Shown here piece by piece: positions 23,935-32,647 of a stretch of DNA of 53,163 nucleotides. Every line of letters begins with the position of its first letter. Position 1 is the first letter of the stretch. The notes under the pieces are model-generated. The model was not told the DNA's origin, made no database searches, and saw only the letters and a program-made list of their open reading frames with translations. The translations under genes and the position numbers were made by a program. This stretch comes from Candidatus Hebobacterum abditum (GTDB taxonomy: Bacteria > Armatimonadota > Hebobacteria > Hebobacterales > Hebobacteraceae): the NCBI GenBank assembly GCA_029821875.1, contig JALGXW010000035.1:1-53163 (forward strand). The letters run 5' to 3'.

Positions 23935-25857
23935 GTGAGCAGGCCCGTCCGGCGACGTTTGCTGCCGATCCCGCTGCAGCGGGTGCGCATCGAGGGAGGC
24001 CTGTGGGGCGAGAGGATGCGCGTCAACCGCGAGGCGACCATTCCGCACGTCTACCGCAAGTGCCGCGAGACGGGCCGCACCGGCGTGTGGAAGCTGCTGG
24101 TCGGGCCGGGTCGAGCGGAGGGCCGGTCGCACCAGTTCTGGGATTCCGATGTCGCCAAGTGGATGGAGGCGGCGGCCTATAGCCTGGCCGCGTTTCCGGA
24201 CGCGAAGTTGGAACGCAAGCTAGACGATCTCGTCGATCTCATGGCGGCCGCGCAGATGGATGACGGTTACCTCAACAGCCACTTCCAGCTCACCGCGCCC
24301 GCCAATCGCTGGGCGAACCTGCGCGACAACCACGAGCTGTACTGCGCGGGGCACCTGATGGAGGCGGCCGTCGCCTACTACGAGGCCACGGGCAAGCGGA
24401 AGTTCCTCGATGTCATGTGCCGCTACGCGGATCATATCGACCGCACCTTCGGCCCGGACAAGGGGAAGAAGCGCGGCTATCCCGGGCATGAGGAGATCGA
24501 GCTCGCCCTCGTCAAGCTTCACCGGGCCACCGGCGAGGGGCGCTACCTCGACCTGGCGCGCTTCTTCATCGACGAGCGCGGCCGGGAGCCAAAGTACTTC
24601 GCGGCGGAGGCACGCGCACGCGGGGAGGCGATGCCGCCGTGGGCCGGGGGGCTCCACTACTGGCAGGCCCATGCCCCGGTGCGCGAGCAGACGACGGCCG
24701 AGGGCCACTCCGTGCGGGCGCTCTACCTCTACAGCGGGATGGCCGACGTCGCGGCGGAGACGGGGGACGCGAGCTTGCTAAGCGCCTGCCGCCGGCTGTG
24801 GCGGAACATCGTGCGCCGGCGCATGTACGTGACAGGGAGCGTCGGGTCGAGCGCGCACGGCGAGCGTTTCACCTTCGACTACGATCTGCCGAACGAGACC
24901 TCCTACGCGGAGACCTGCGCCAATATCGCGCTGGTGTTCTGGGCGCACCGCATGCTGCAGATCGAGGAGGATGGCGAGTACGCGGATGTGATGGAACTCG
25001 CCCTCCACAACGGCGTGCTGGCCGGGCTCTCCCTCGATGGCCGGGAGTTCTTCTACGCGAACCGCCACGCGCTTCATCTCGGCCCCGGCGGCCCGAGTGG
25101 GGGCGGCTTCCCGCCCGCGCGGCAGGAGTGGTTCGACTGCGCCTGCTGCCCGCCGAACATCGCCCGCTTGCTGGCTGCGCTTCCGCAGTATGTCCACTCC
25201 GAGAGCGACAGGCAGGTCAGCGTGCACCTCTACGCGGAGAGCACGGCTCACGCGACGATCGGCGGGGAGGAGGTCGTCGTCGAGCAGCACACCGACTATC
25301 CCTGGCACGAGCGCGTTCGCATCACCGTGCGGCCGCCTCGGCCGCTCGCCTTTACCCTCGCCCTGCGCATTCCCGGCTGGTGCTGCTCTCCGCGCCTGAA
25401 GATCAACGGCCGCGCCGTGGGCCTGCCGCAACTCGCGAGGAAGGGCTACGCACGCATCAAGCGCACTTGGCACCGGGGCGACCGCGTGGAGTTGACGCTG
25501 CCGATGCCGGTGGAGCGAATCGAAGCCAATCCGCACGTCCGGTCCAACGCCGGCCGCGTCGCCCTTCAGCGAGGGCCGGTCGTCTACTGCCTGGAGGAGA
25601 TGGACAACGGCGCCGACCTGAATGACCTCGCGCTGCCGCGTCGCGCCGCGCTGACGGCCAAGCGCGATGCCCGCTTGCTGGGGGGCACAGTCGCCATCTC
25701 AGGCGCGGCCCGCCGCCGGAGCCAGCGGGGATGGCGCGACACCCTCTACCGCGGCGATCCCTCGAAGACGACGGCGGCGCGCATCAGGGCCATTCCTTAT
25801 TATCTATGGGCAAACCGCAAGCTGGGCGAGATGCTGGTGTGGGTGCGGAAGTGCTGA
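23935..25857 (+). CDS. GH127-family beta-L-arabinofuranosidase-like hydrolase
   Basis: A 640-residue DUF1680/GH127 enzyme. The family uses a cysteine nucleophile held by a zinc site of three Cys and one Glu; the matching cluster here is WFDCACCPPNIARL, with Cys402, Cys404 and Cys405. Other conserved segments are EGGLWGERM, GYLNSHFQL, NHELYCAGHLMEAAVAYYEATG, TGSVGSSAHGERFTFDYDLPNE and YAETCANIALVFWAHRML. Start is GTG 23935 with GGAGGGAG 4-5 nt upstream. No signal peptide, so it works in the cytoplasm on imported oligosaccharides. It is transcribed divergently from the GH116 gene. Arabinofuranosidase is the best-characterised activity, but other sugars are possible. Confidence 0.9.
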   Translation: MSRPVRRRLLPIPLQRVRIEGGLWGERMRVNREATIPHVYRKCRETGRTGVWKLLVGPGRAEGRSHQFWDSDVAKWMEAAAYSLAAFPDAKLERKLDDLVDLMAAAQMDDGYLNSHFQLTAPANRWANLRDNHELYCAGHLMEAAVAYYEATGKRKFLDVMCRYADHIDRTFGPDKGKKRGYPGHEEIELALVKLHRATGEGRYLDLARFFIDERGREPKYFAAEARARGEAMPPWAGGLHYWQAHAPVREQTTAEGHSVRALYLYSGMADVAAETGDASLLSACRRLWRNIVRRRMYVTGSVGSSAHGERFTFDYDLPNETSYAETCANIALVFWAHRMLQIEEDGEYADVMELALHNGVLAGLSLDGREFFYANRHALHLGPGGPSGGGFPPARQEWFDCACCPPNIARLLAALPQYVHSESDRQVSVHLYAESTAHATIGGEEVVVEQHTDYPWHERVRITVRPPRPLAFTLALRIPGWCCSPRLKINGRAVGLPQLARKGYARIKRTWHRGDRVELTLPMPVERIEANPHVRSNAGRVALQRGPVVYCLEEMDNGADLNDLALPRRAALTAKRDARLLGGTVAISGAARRRSQRGWRDTLYRGDPSKTTAARIRAIPYYLWANRKLGEMLVWVRKC

Positions 25858-25939
25858 TTCGCGCTCAAGGCGGCCGGGGGGGCCTCTCTGGCGATCCGTC
25901 GGAGTTCCGCTGGAAGCCGGTGTTGGGCGAGCGGCGGTA

Positions 25940-25980
25940 GCACAGCACCTGTTGGGCAGGAGCTTGCCTCCTGCCCCGGT
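25940..25980. repeat. Palindromic repeat, GGGCAGGAG family
   Basis: Contains TTGGGCAGGAG-CTTGC-CTCCTGCCCC, a perfect 9-bp hairpin (GGGCAGGAG/CTCCTGCCC) between the GH127 gene and the convergent TPR lipoprotein gene. Related copies occur near 27261-27300, 36630-36665 and 52290-52450. It may also serve as a terminator here. Confidence 0.6.
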
Positions 25981-25987
25981 GGCAAGC

Positions 25988-27190
25988 CTACCTGTTTTGC
26001 TCGCCCCTGGAATCCTTGAGTTGCTCGGCGCGCTGCTCGTAGATGGTCGCGTTCTCCTCGTCGCCCAGATCACGGTAGGCCTGCGCAACTCGTTCCGCAG
26101 GTTCGGAGTCCTCCGGATAGCGACTGACCTTCCAGAGCATCTCCTCTAGATTCTGTCGGCAGAGCTTTGGGAATCTCGAGTTGGCGCGGATGTATCGCCG
26201 TCCGTCATGCCAATAGACGTCGTGCCAGATCCCCATCCCCGCGCCGGGCACGGATTCCCCTCCGACCTCGTACTCCACCTGAACCTCCGGCCGCCCATCT
26301 TCGTCGAGGTCCACGCGTGCCGGCACGTCGTGGCTGTGGACGTGCAGCACCTGGGTCAGCGTCTCGCCGTGAACCTCGAACACATCGACCCAGCTCGGGG
26401 CGCAGCTTGCCGCGATGTCCCCCATGACGAGAATGATATGCGTCCTCCCCACGCGCTGGAAGTCGCCGACCCAGATGCGAGCCGCCCGCACGCCCCTCGG
26501 CCCCCAGGGGTCGACAACACCCGCAACGGAGTTGCTGCGGAACGCTTCTCGGTATGTGCTATCTTCCCAAACGAAGTAGCGGACCTCAGCATCGATGATG
26601 CCGTCCGTCGCCGGGTCGTGGCTTCCCATCAGAATGAACACGCCCGGCCGGTCCCACAGGCGCACTTCCGCCAGGCGGAATATCACCTGGTCCGGCCCGA
26701 TTGAGATGGGAAGCGAGTCCACCAACGCGGCCAGCCGCTCGGCCTCACGAAGGCCTTCCCGAGCGCGAACATCGGTGTCGTCCAGCTCCAGGGCTCGGCG
26801 AAAGGACTCGGCGGCCTCGCCGTAGCGGGCCGTCAGCAGCAGCGCTCGGCCAAGCGTGCTGTGTGCTGGCGCAAAGTCCGGAGCGAGCTCAGTGGCTTCG
26901 GCGAGGTCATAGCTCGCGAAATGCCGGTCATAGATGCTGGCGAAGCTGTCGTCGCTCAGATCGGCCTCGATGATGTCAACGATCTGCCGGGCCTGGTCGA
27001 GTGGGGTGCCCTCGATCACTTTGCCCTTCACGACCACGCGCCGCGCCGACTCGGCTTCGTCGGATTCCTGGGGCGGCGGGGGAACCGGCGTCGGCTCGCC
27101 GCAGCCCACCGCCAGAACCGCGGCGACCATGCAGGCACAGAGCAGGGAGAGCTTCAGCCTGACCGACGTTCCCTCACTGTTGCCGAACAC
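25988..27190 (-). CDS. TPR-containing lipoprotein
   Basis: A 400-residue predicted lipoprotein. GTG 27190 has AGGGGGG 5 nt upstream and gives a short N-tail followed by LSLLCACMVAAVLAVGCGEP with the lipobox AVGC. A Pro-rich spacer is followed by a TPR region (about residues 80-145: AEATELAPDFAPAHSTLGRALLLTARYGEAAESFRRALELDDTDVRAREGL). The C-terminal half looks like a beta-rich domain with DLDEDGRPEVQVEYE, like an FG-GAP/EF-hand-type loop, and ends in another short TPR-like segment (VAQAYRDLGDEENATIYEQRAEQL). Likely periplasmic, anchored to a membrane; role unknown. The next gene upstream on the strand is a prepilin-like protein. Confidence 0.8.
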   Translation of the reverse strand: MFGNSEGTSVRLKLSLLCACMVAAVLAVGCGEPTPVPPPPQESDEAESARRVVVKGKVIEGTPLDQARQIVDIIEADLSDDSFASIYDRHFASYDLAEATELAPDFAPAHSTLGRALLLTARYGEAAESFRRALELDDTDVRAREGLREAERLAALVDSLPISIGPDQVIFRLAEVRLWDRPGVFILMGSHDPATDGIIDAEVRYFVWEDSTYREAFRSNSVAGVVDPWGPRGVRAARIWVGDFQRVGRTHIILVMGDIAASCAPSWVDVFEVHGETLTQVLHVHSHDVPARVDLDEDGRPEVQVEYEVGGESVPGAGMGIWHDVYWHDGRRYIRANSRFPKLCRQNLEEMLWKVSRYPEDSEPAERVAQAYRDLGDEENATIYEQRAEQLKDSRGEQNR

Positions 27191-27260
27191 TGTCGCCCCC
27201 CTACCCTCAGCACTATGGCTGTCATTCACCAGGCGTGGGCGGGTCCCTCTGCGACGCCTG

Positions 27261-27300
27261 TTGTTGGGCAGGAGCCGTGGCGGCCTCAGGAGGCTTGCCT
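27261..27300. repeat. Copy of the GGGCAGGAG repeat family
   Basis: TTGTTGGGCAGGAGCCG, then GGCGGCCTCAGGAGGCTTGCC, in the gap between the TPR lipoprotein and prepilin-like genes. It shares GGGCAGGAGC and the AGGAGGC/GCCTCCT element with the copies at 25940 and 52290. Confidence 0.5.
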
Positions 27301-27312
27301 GCTGTGCAGTTG

Positions 27313-28092
27313 CTACGGCATAGTCTGGGCAGGCAGCGAGCCGTGGTTCTCCGGGATCAGCTTGGGGTCGGGCAGGCCATACTGGAACCACACTGAGCCA
27401 TCGTATCTCGCCACGCTGTTGGTGCCCAGGCGGTTGAGGTGCTCCTTGCACAGAAACACTGGGCTCTCCGGGGCAAGCCGCACGGGGTCCGGCAGGCCGA
27501 GCTGGTCGCATCTCCACCTCTGCGGGAAGTAGAGGTAGCTCGTGTTCCCGCCGAGGGCGCACGGACCAGGTTGGATGTTCGGCGCATTCCCCGGGTCGGA
27601 GGGGCAGACCAGTACCTCGCCTATGGCGCCGTAGGGCTCGAGGCGGCCGTTAAGCAGCCGCGCCCCCTGCGAGCCCGTCGGGACGCCGTCCCAGTCGGCG
27701 GCGTACATCTGCACCGCCATCACCATCTGCCGGAGGTTGTCCGCGCAGATCGCCCGGCGTGCGCGCTCTCTGTCACCGGACACAGTGGGCAGAAGCAGGG
27801 CGGCACCCATCAGCATCGCGAGCACGACGACGAGCACCCCGGTGAGCGGCACCCCGCCATAGGCTGAGGTCGAGCCGCCCGCTCCTCGACATGCGGCGGC
27901 TTCGAGAGAACCGCCGTGGACCTCTTCCGCCACCTGGCGTACACCAGCGGCACCGAGTTTCGCGCTTTGGCCCCCAGTCAAGGAATGCCCTTCTTCCTCA
28001 GCAGGCGGCGGTGTGACGCCACAGGTAAGCGGCACACACGCCTGAGCAGCATATTCCACATCGCCGGCCTGAACGACATCCTTGCCAGGCAC
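27313..28092 (-). CDS. Prepilin-like protein with degenerate N-terminal signal
   Basis: A protein with the C-terminal features of pseudopilins (DRERARRAICADNLRQMVMAVQMYAADWDG, then LVCPSDPGNAP and YDGSVWFQYG), closely paralleling the [27 protein letters not shown] segment of the two pilins at 1-2174. The hydrophobic helix GVLVVVLAMLMGAALLLPTV is present, but the prepilin peptidase site GFTLIEL is not; PLTGVLVV stands in its place. The start is uncertain. The coordinates use the longest frame, whose first about 90 residues are unconvincing, and the true start may be a GTG near the helix. A membrane-anchored, perhaps unprocessed, pilin-like protein of unknown role. Confidence 0.6.
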   Translation of the reverse strand: MPGKDVVQAGDVEYAAQACVPLTCGVTPPPAEEEGHSLTGGQSAKLGAAGVRQVAEEVHGGSLEAAACRGAGGSTSAYGGVPLTGVLVVVLAMLMGAALLLPTVSGDRERARRAICADNLRQMVMAVQMYAADWDGVPTGSQGARLLNGRLEPYGAIGEVLVCPSDPGNAPNIQPGPCALGGNTSYLYFPQRWRCDQLGLPDPVRLAPESPVFLCKEHLNRLGTNSVARYDGSVWFQYGLPDPKLIPENHGSLPAQTMP

Positions 28093-28111
28093 ACGGCGGA
28101 CGAGGTATCAT
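28082..28111 (+). promoter_or_regulatory. Candidate promoter of the AAA+ ATPase gene
   Basis: -35 TTGCCA at 28082-28087, 18-nt spacer, -10 TATCAT at 28106-28111. The leader to the ATG at 28245 would be about 125 nt and includes a 22-nt segment at about 28181 that resembles the start of the gene itself. Confidence 0.5.
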
Positions 28112-28244
28112 AGGGATGCGACCATCGGGCGGGTCCGGGGGAAAGGGCGTGCTGGCGCGCCGGGGAGGGCGGCCCGGTCCGATGGATCGGCACATGCGCG
28201 ATAGTGCTGGGCGCGTAAGCGCTGGTGGGTGCGGATAGGCTCCC

Positions 28245-29867
28245 ATGGATCAGCAGATGCGCGATATCGATGTGCTCATTCGCGCCAGGTACTCGCTGCT
28301 CTATGTCGTGTCGTGGGAGGAGCGGCGAGTGCAGGCGGCCCTGCGCGAGATCGTTGTCGGCCAGGAGAAGAACTTCTACACCTGGTCGGAGACGATGGGG
28401 CTGAAGGATGGCACCAAGCCGCTGGGCGGCGCGTCGGTCGATAGCCGCACCCGCGATCCCATCCACGTGCTCGACCAGATCCGCAGCAGCCACGAGCCGG
28501 CCGTCTACGTGCTCAAGGACTTTCACGTCTTCCTCAACAACAACTACCCGCACTCCAGCGCCGTGATTCGCAAGCTCCGCGACCTGGCCGACGCGCTCCA
28601 CACCGCCTACGCGACGGTGATCGTTTTGTCGCCCGTGCTTCAGCTTCCCGACGAGCTGCAGAAGGACATCACCGTCATCGATTACGACCTGCCCGGCCTG
28701 CGGGAGCTGGACGGCCTGCTCACTCGTGCCGCCGACTCCGTACGCGGGCAGGAGGGCATCGACGCCTCCCTCACCGCGGAGCATCGCGAGCACATCCTGA
28801 AGGCGGCGCTCGGGCTGACGCTGACGGAGGCGGAGAACGTCTTCGCCAAGTGCATCGTGGAGAAGGGCAAGTTCGACGTCGATCTGATCGTGGCGGAGAA
28901 GCAGCAACTCATCCGCAAGTCGGGCGTGCTCGAGTACTTCGAGTCGCAGGAGCAGTTCGGCGACATCGGCGGGCTGGAGATCTTGAAGGCGTGGCTGCAG
29001 AACCGGGCGCTGGCCTTCACGGAGAAGGCGCAGAAGTTCGGGCTGCCCGCGCCCCGCGGGATCCTGCTGCTCGGGGTGCAGGGGTGTGGGAAGAGCCTCA
29101 CCGCGAAGGCAGTCGCTCATCTGTGGCGGCTGCCTCTGCTGCGGCTGGACGTCGGCCGCATCTTCGCGGGCCTGGTCGGCTCCTCCGAGGAGAACATGCG
29201 CCGGGCGATCCGAATGGCGGAGATCGTCTCGCCGTGTGTGCTGTGGCTGGACGAGATCGAGAAGGCGCTGGCGGGCATACAGTCCTCCGGCTATGCGGAC
29301 TCGGGCGTCACGGCCCGCGTCTTCGCCACGCTGAACACGTGGATGCAGGAGAAGACGCACCCGGTGTTCGTCGTCGCCACCGCCAACGACATCAGCGCGC
29401 TGCCGCCGGAACTGCTGCGCAAGGGACGCTTCGACGAGATCTTCTTCGTCGATCTTCCCGCGGAGGAGGAGCGGGAGGAGATCTTCTCCATTCACCTCAG
29501 AAAGCGCGGCCGCAATCCCGATGACTTCGACCGGGAGGAGTTGGCGGAGGAGTCGGCCGGCTTCTCCGGCGCGGAAATCGAGCAGGCCGCCATCTCCGCC
29601 CTCTACACGGCCTTCGAGCAAGACCGCGAGCTGACTACAGAGGACATCCAGACGGCGCTGAAGCAGACGGTGCCGCTCTCGATCACCATGCGGGAGGACA
29701 TCGGACTCGTGCGCCGATGGGCGAAGGGCCGCGCCCGGCCGGCCTCGAAGCACGGGCTGGCCGATCTGGAGCTGGACGGCAGCGACGATGAGGTCGAGGG
29801 CCGTACCGACTGGGTCGCGCCGGGCATCTGGGGCCGTCGCATCCTGCCCCTGGAAGACAAAGACTGA
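28245..29867 (+). CDS. AAA+ ATPase, Ycf46-like
   Basis: A 540-residue AAA+ protein of the Ycf46 group. The N-terminal half ([22 protein letters not shown] ... [14 protein letters not shown] ... [19 protein letters not shown]) is the pre-AAA domain typical of the group. The AAA module has Walker A GVQGCGKS at residues 277-284, Walker [11 protein letters not shown] with Asp336 and Glu337, sensor 1 VVATAND and the arginine-finger segment [10 protein letters not shown]. The C-terminal lid contains [19 protein letters not shown]. Ycf46-like proteins are widespread in cyanobacteria, plastids and some other bacteria; roles in stress or carbon regulation have been proposed but not settled. An NHL propeller and a DUF366 protein follow on the same strand. 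Confidence 0.9.
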   Translation: MDQQMRDIDVLIRARYSLLYVVSWEERRVQAALREIVVGQEKNFYTWSETMGLKDGTKPLGGASVDSRTRDPIHVLDQIRSSHEPAVYVLKDFHVFLNNNYPHSSAVIRKLRDLADALHTAYATVIVLSPVLQLPDELQKDITVIDYDLPGLRELDGLLTRAADSVRGQEGIDASLTAEHREHILKAALGLTLTEAENVFAKCIVEKGKFDVDLIVAEKQQLIRKSGVLEYFESQEQFGDIGGLEILKAWLQNRALAFTEKAQKFGLPAPRGILLLGVQGCGKSLTAKAVAHLWRLPLLRLDVGRIFAGLVGSSEENMRRAIRMAEIVSPCVLWLDEIEKALAGIQSSGYADSGVTARVFATLNTWMQEKTHPVFVVATANDISALPPELLRKGRFDEIFFVDLPAEEEREEIFSIHLRKRGRNPDDFDREELAEESAGFSGAEIEQAAISALYTAFEQDRELTTEDIQTALKQTVPLSITMREDIGLVRRWAKGRARPASKHGLADLELDGSDDEVEGRTDWVAPGIWGRRILPLEDKD

Positions 29868-29986
29868 CCCACCACCGAGCCCGCGCCGGCGACGAGAAGG
29901 ACCGGCCCCCCGATATGCCGGTAAGGCGGCAGAGCTTCAGGATGTACCGGCGGGAACTCAGCTGGGCGGCGACGAAGTAGCCTGAT

Positions 29987-30931
29987 GTGAGCGACAGCCG
30001 CTTCCACTATCTGGAGATCCGCGGCAGTGTTCGCCGGCCCACCGTCGTGACGGAGGAGCCCACCGCCGAGCCGGTGGAGCGGGTATCGTTCCGGGTGGCC
30101 GAGACGATCGGGGCCTTCGGCGCGGAGCTGGGCCAGTTCAACAGCCCAACCGGCATCGCGGTGGACTCTGAGAGCAGCCTCTACGTGGCCGACGCGCAGA
30201 ACCACCGCATCCAGAAGATCACCCCCTACGGCGAGGTGTATGGGCTGGGCGGCGATGGGCTTCTCCACTGTCCGCGGGGCGTCGCCGTGGACCATACCGG
30301 CTATATCTACATCGTCGAGCAGGGCGCACACCGCCTCCAGAAGTTCGGCCCGCGAGGCCAGTGGATGTTCGCCATCGGCGGCCCGGAGGTCGAGCATCCC
30401 CGCTTTGCCTCCCCCACCGCCGTCTGCCTCGACAAGTTCCACCAGATCTACGTCGCCGACACCGACAGCAACCGCGTCACCTGCTACAGCGCAACCGGCC
30501 GCTGGCAGATCGACTTCCACGGGCCCACCTCGGCCTTCTCGCTGGGCCGCCCGCAGGGCGTCGTGGTGGACTCACTTGCCCGTATCTACGTATCGGACAC
30601 GCTCCACAACCGCGTGCTGCGTCTCACCCCCGAGGGGCGCTATGACGCAACCATCGGCCGGCCGGGGCCGCGGGCGGGCGAGCTGTCCGAGCCCCGCGGC
30701 CTTGCGCTCGACCTCGATGGCGGGCTGTGGGTGGCCGACGCCGGCAACGACCGCGTGCAGAAGTTCACTCCCGAGGGCGAGGTGGTGTGCTGCTTCCCCG
30801 AGACGCCGAGCGCCAAGATCGACCTCGCCGGCCCGAGTTCCGTCGGGGTCGACCCGAAGGGCAGCGTCTACGTCTCCGATACCCTCAGGCACCGCATCCT
30901 TCGCCTGGTTCCCGCAGGGACGCCCGAGTGA
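29987..30931 (+). CDS. NHL-repeat beta-propeller protein
   Basis: A 314-residue protein of six NHL blades without signal peptide or membrane helix. Blade signatures are clear: GQFNSPTGIAVDSESSLYVADAQNHRIQKITPYG, HCPRGVAVDHTGYIYIVEQGAHRLQKF, SPTAVCLDKFHQIYVADTDSNRV, RPQGVVVDSLARIYVSDTLHNRV, EPRGLALDLDGGLWVADAGNDRV and GPSSVGVDPKGSVYVSDTLRHRI. Start is GTG 29987. The gene lies 119 nt after the AAA+ gene and overlaps the DUF366 gene by 4 bp. The gap holds a 21-codon frame at 29915-29980 with no convincing ribosome site. An intracellular NHL protein next to an AAA+ ATPase may be an adaptor or scaffold; this is inference. Confidence 0.85.
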   Translation: MSDSRFHYLEIRGSVRRPTVVTEEPTAEPVERVSFRVAETIGAFGAELGQFNSPTGIAVDSESSLYVADAQNHRIQKITPYGEVYGLGGDGLLHCPRGVAVDHTGYIYIVEQGAHRLQKFGPRGQWMFAIGGPEVEHPRFASPTAVCLDKFHQIYVADTDSNRVTCYSATGRWQIDFHGPTSAFSLGRPQGVVVDSLARIYVSDTLHNRVLRLTPEGRYDATIGRPGPRAGELSEPRGLALDLDGGLWVADAGNDRVQKFTPEGEVVCCFPETPSAKIDLAGPSSVGVDPKGSVYVSDTLRHRILRLVPAGTPE

Positions 30932-31485
30932 AGACACGGCTGCTGGCAGAGGACATCACGTACACCGGCGCGCAGCTCCGCTCCGGCTGGATCGGGGAGA
31001 CAGCCGGACTCGACGGAGATGCGGCCGTCGCCTTCCTCGGTCCCTGCGACATCGCCCCCGAGCACATGGTCGACACGGCCGACCTAGAGGCGGGAGCGGA
31101 GATCAGCAGCCCGCGGATGGTCCACATCATCGTCGAGCACCCCGGCCTCGACCTCGATCACGTCACTACACGGCAGCGGCTGCTCATGGCCATCGCCGGC
31201 GAGATCATCAACGGACTGCTCGGCGAGCCGCTGGTCGAGCGCAAGGGCGATGACCTCTACCTGCGGGATCGGAAGCTGTCCGTTTCCGTCGCGACTACGT
31301 CGCCGAACTCCGGGCTGATCCATTCGGGCTTCAACGTCCACGGCGAAGGCGCGCCTGTTGAGGCCATCGGTTTGGGGGAACTCGGGTTGAGTCCGTGTGA
31401 ATTCGCGGAGAAGCTGCTCGCCGCCTACGAGCAGGAGATCGAGAGCGCGGGCGAGGCGGCGGGCAAGGTGAAGCCCGTCGGCTAG
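30928..31485 (+). CDS. DUF366 family protein
   Basis: A 185-residue protein matching the DUF366 family known mostly from archaea and some thermophilic bacteria. Conserved stretches are ITYTGAQLRSGWIGE, GDAAVAFLGPCDI, HMVDTADLEAGAEISSPRMVHIIVEHP, ERKGDDLYLRDRKLSVSVATTSP, SGLIHSGFNVHGEGAPV and EFAEKLLAAYEQEI. The start GTG at 30928 overlaps the NHL stop codon (GTGA), so the two are translationally coupled. Biochemical function is not established. It is soluble. Confidence 0.88.
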   Translation: MKTRLLAEDITYTGAQLRSGWIGETAGLDGDAAVAFLGPCDIAPEHMVDTADLEAGAEISSPRMVHIIVEHPGLDLDHVTTRQRLLMAIAGEIINGLLGEPLVERKGDDLYLRDRKLSVSVATTSPNSGLIHSGFNVHGEGAPVEAIGLGELGLSPCEFAEKLLAAYEQEIESAGEAAGKVKPVG

Positions 31486-31526
31486 CTCCTTCGGGCGAGG
31501 TAGGGCGGCGAAGGAAGGAGGCAGCC

Positions 31527-31955
31527 ATGATCGAGCAGCTCGCCATCCTCTCCGAGAACAAGCCCGGCCGCCTGGAGCGGATCACCGGGGCACTGGCCGA
31601 GGCCGGGGTGAACATCCGGGCCATCCACGTCACCAGCCTCGGCGATATGGGGGTCATAAAGATGGTGGTGGATCGGCCGGACGCGGTTTACCGGGCCCTC
31701 GGCGCGCCCGGCGCCATCCGCACCATCCCGTGCGTGGCAGTTCGCGTTCCCGACCGCGCCGGCGCGCTCCACGACGTCGCGGCCGTGCTCGCCAAGGCCG
31801 GCGTCAACATCGAGAACGCCTCCGGCTTCGCGGTGAGCCGCAGCGAGGCCGTCCTCATCCTCGAAGTTGGGGACGCGCCCGCGGCCGAGAAGATCCTCAA
31901 CGAGGCCGAGTTCAAGACGCTCGACGAAGTCGAGTTCGAAGCGGCGGTGGGATAG
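31527..31955 (+). CDS. Tandem ACT-domain protein
   Basis: A 142-residue protein made of two ACT domains: residues 1-70 (IEQLAILSENKPGRLERITGALAEAGVNIRAI) and 71-142 (CVAVRVPDRAGALHDVAAVLAKAGVNIENASGFAV). ACT domains bind amino acids and regulate enzymes; stand-alone tandem forms are thought to be sensory subunits. A good ribosome site, AGGAAGGAGG, precedes the ATG. It follows the DUF366 gene by 41 nt and may be co-transcribed. Confidence 0.88.
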   Translation: MIEQLAILSENKPGRLERITGALAEAGVNIRAIHVTSLGDMGVIKMVVDRPDAVYRALGAPGAIRTIPCVAVRVPDRAGALHDVAAVLAKAGVNIENASGFAVSRSEAVLILEVGDAPAAEKILNEAEFKTLDEVEFEAAVG

Positions 31956-31975
31956 GCCGGCGCGGCTCGGCCCTG

Positions 31976-31984
31976 TGGCATAAT
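31976..31984 (+). promoter_or_regulatory. Extended -10 promoter of the small lipoprotein gene
   Basis: TGTGGCATAAT spans about 31974-31984: an extended TGn in front of CATAAT. No good -35 lies upstream, as expected for extended -10 promoters. The leader to 32062 is about 70 nt. Confidence 0.5.
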
Positions 31985-32061
31985 GACGCCGTGCGCCAAC
32001 CGAGTCCAGGGGGCGAAGAGGGGGCGCATCGGCCGTTCACTTCGTTGCACAGGAGGGGGAC

Positions 32062-32499
32062 ATGCGAGTTCTGCTGGCCGTGCTGATCGTGAGTCTCGCC
32101 GGCGCGCTTCTCTCGGGCTGTGGGATGGGCGAGGCGAAGGGAGAAGCGGAGCTGGTGGCGCAGGCTTACTTCGGCTGTATCCAGAAGACCGACTTCGATG
32201 GTGCCATGGAGCTGTTCTCCACCAAGTTCTTCCAGGCGACACCGCGGGAGGACTGGCGGGCCATGCAGGAGAAGATCGGTGAGAAGCTGGGGAAACTGCA
32301 GTCCTACAACCTCGTGCGGTGGAATGTGTTTAAGGGAAAGAAGAGCGGCCTGAGCGGGACCATCGTGGAACTCGGCTACGAGGCAACGTACGAGAAGTAC
32401 CCGGCGCAGGTGCTCATGGTGGTGTACAAACCGGTCGGTGGGGAGGAGTTCGAGATCATCAGCATGAACATCAACTCGCAGGGGCTCTTGCTGGAGTAG
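32062..32499 (+). CDS. Small lipoprotein (DUF4878/NTF2-like)
   Basis: A 145-residue lipoprotein with signal peptide and lipobox LLSGC (Cys20). The mature part (VAQAYFGCIQKTDFDGAMELFSTKFFQATPREDWRAMQEKIGEKLGKLQSYNLV ... VLMVVYKPVGGEEFEIISMNI) has the look of an NTF2-like fold as in DUF3887/DUF4878 proteins: one helix pair followed by curved strands. The ribosome site AGGAGGGGG is immediately upstream of the ATG. It stands as a single gene with its own promoter; ligand and function are unknown. Confidence 0.75.
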   Translation: MRVLLAVLIVSLAGALLSGCGMGEAKGEAELVAQAYFGCIQKTDFDGAMELFSTKFFQATPREDWRAMQEKIGEKLGKLQSYNLVRWNVFKGKKSGLSGTIVELGYEATYEKYPAQVLMVVYKPVGGEEFEIISMNINSQGLLLE

Positions 32500-32598
32500 C
32501 GGCCAACTGCCAGCGATGAGTCCCGCGTGACCTCGCGCTGATCGACGCTGCATCACACATGCCATCTCCGCGCTTCGCCAGCCAACTGCAGGTGGCCG

Positions 32599-32609
32599 TG
32601 TGGTACAAT
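32599..32609 (+). promoter_or_regulatory. Extended -10 promoter of the radical SAM gene
   Basis: TGTGGTACAAT ending at 32609: an extended TGn before TACAAT at 32604-32609. There is no clear -35. The leader is about 32 nt. Confidence 0.55.
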
Positions 32610-32647
32610 CGAGCCGCTGTTGCAGACGGCAAGTGAGCGGGGAGGCG

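Noticed and set aside
27978-29753. A 591-codon minus-strand open frame
   Set aside because: It lies antisense to the AAA+ ATPase gene, is rich in Arg, Leu and Gln without domain motifs, and would overlap the prepilin-like start; a GC-driven shadow.
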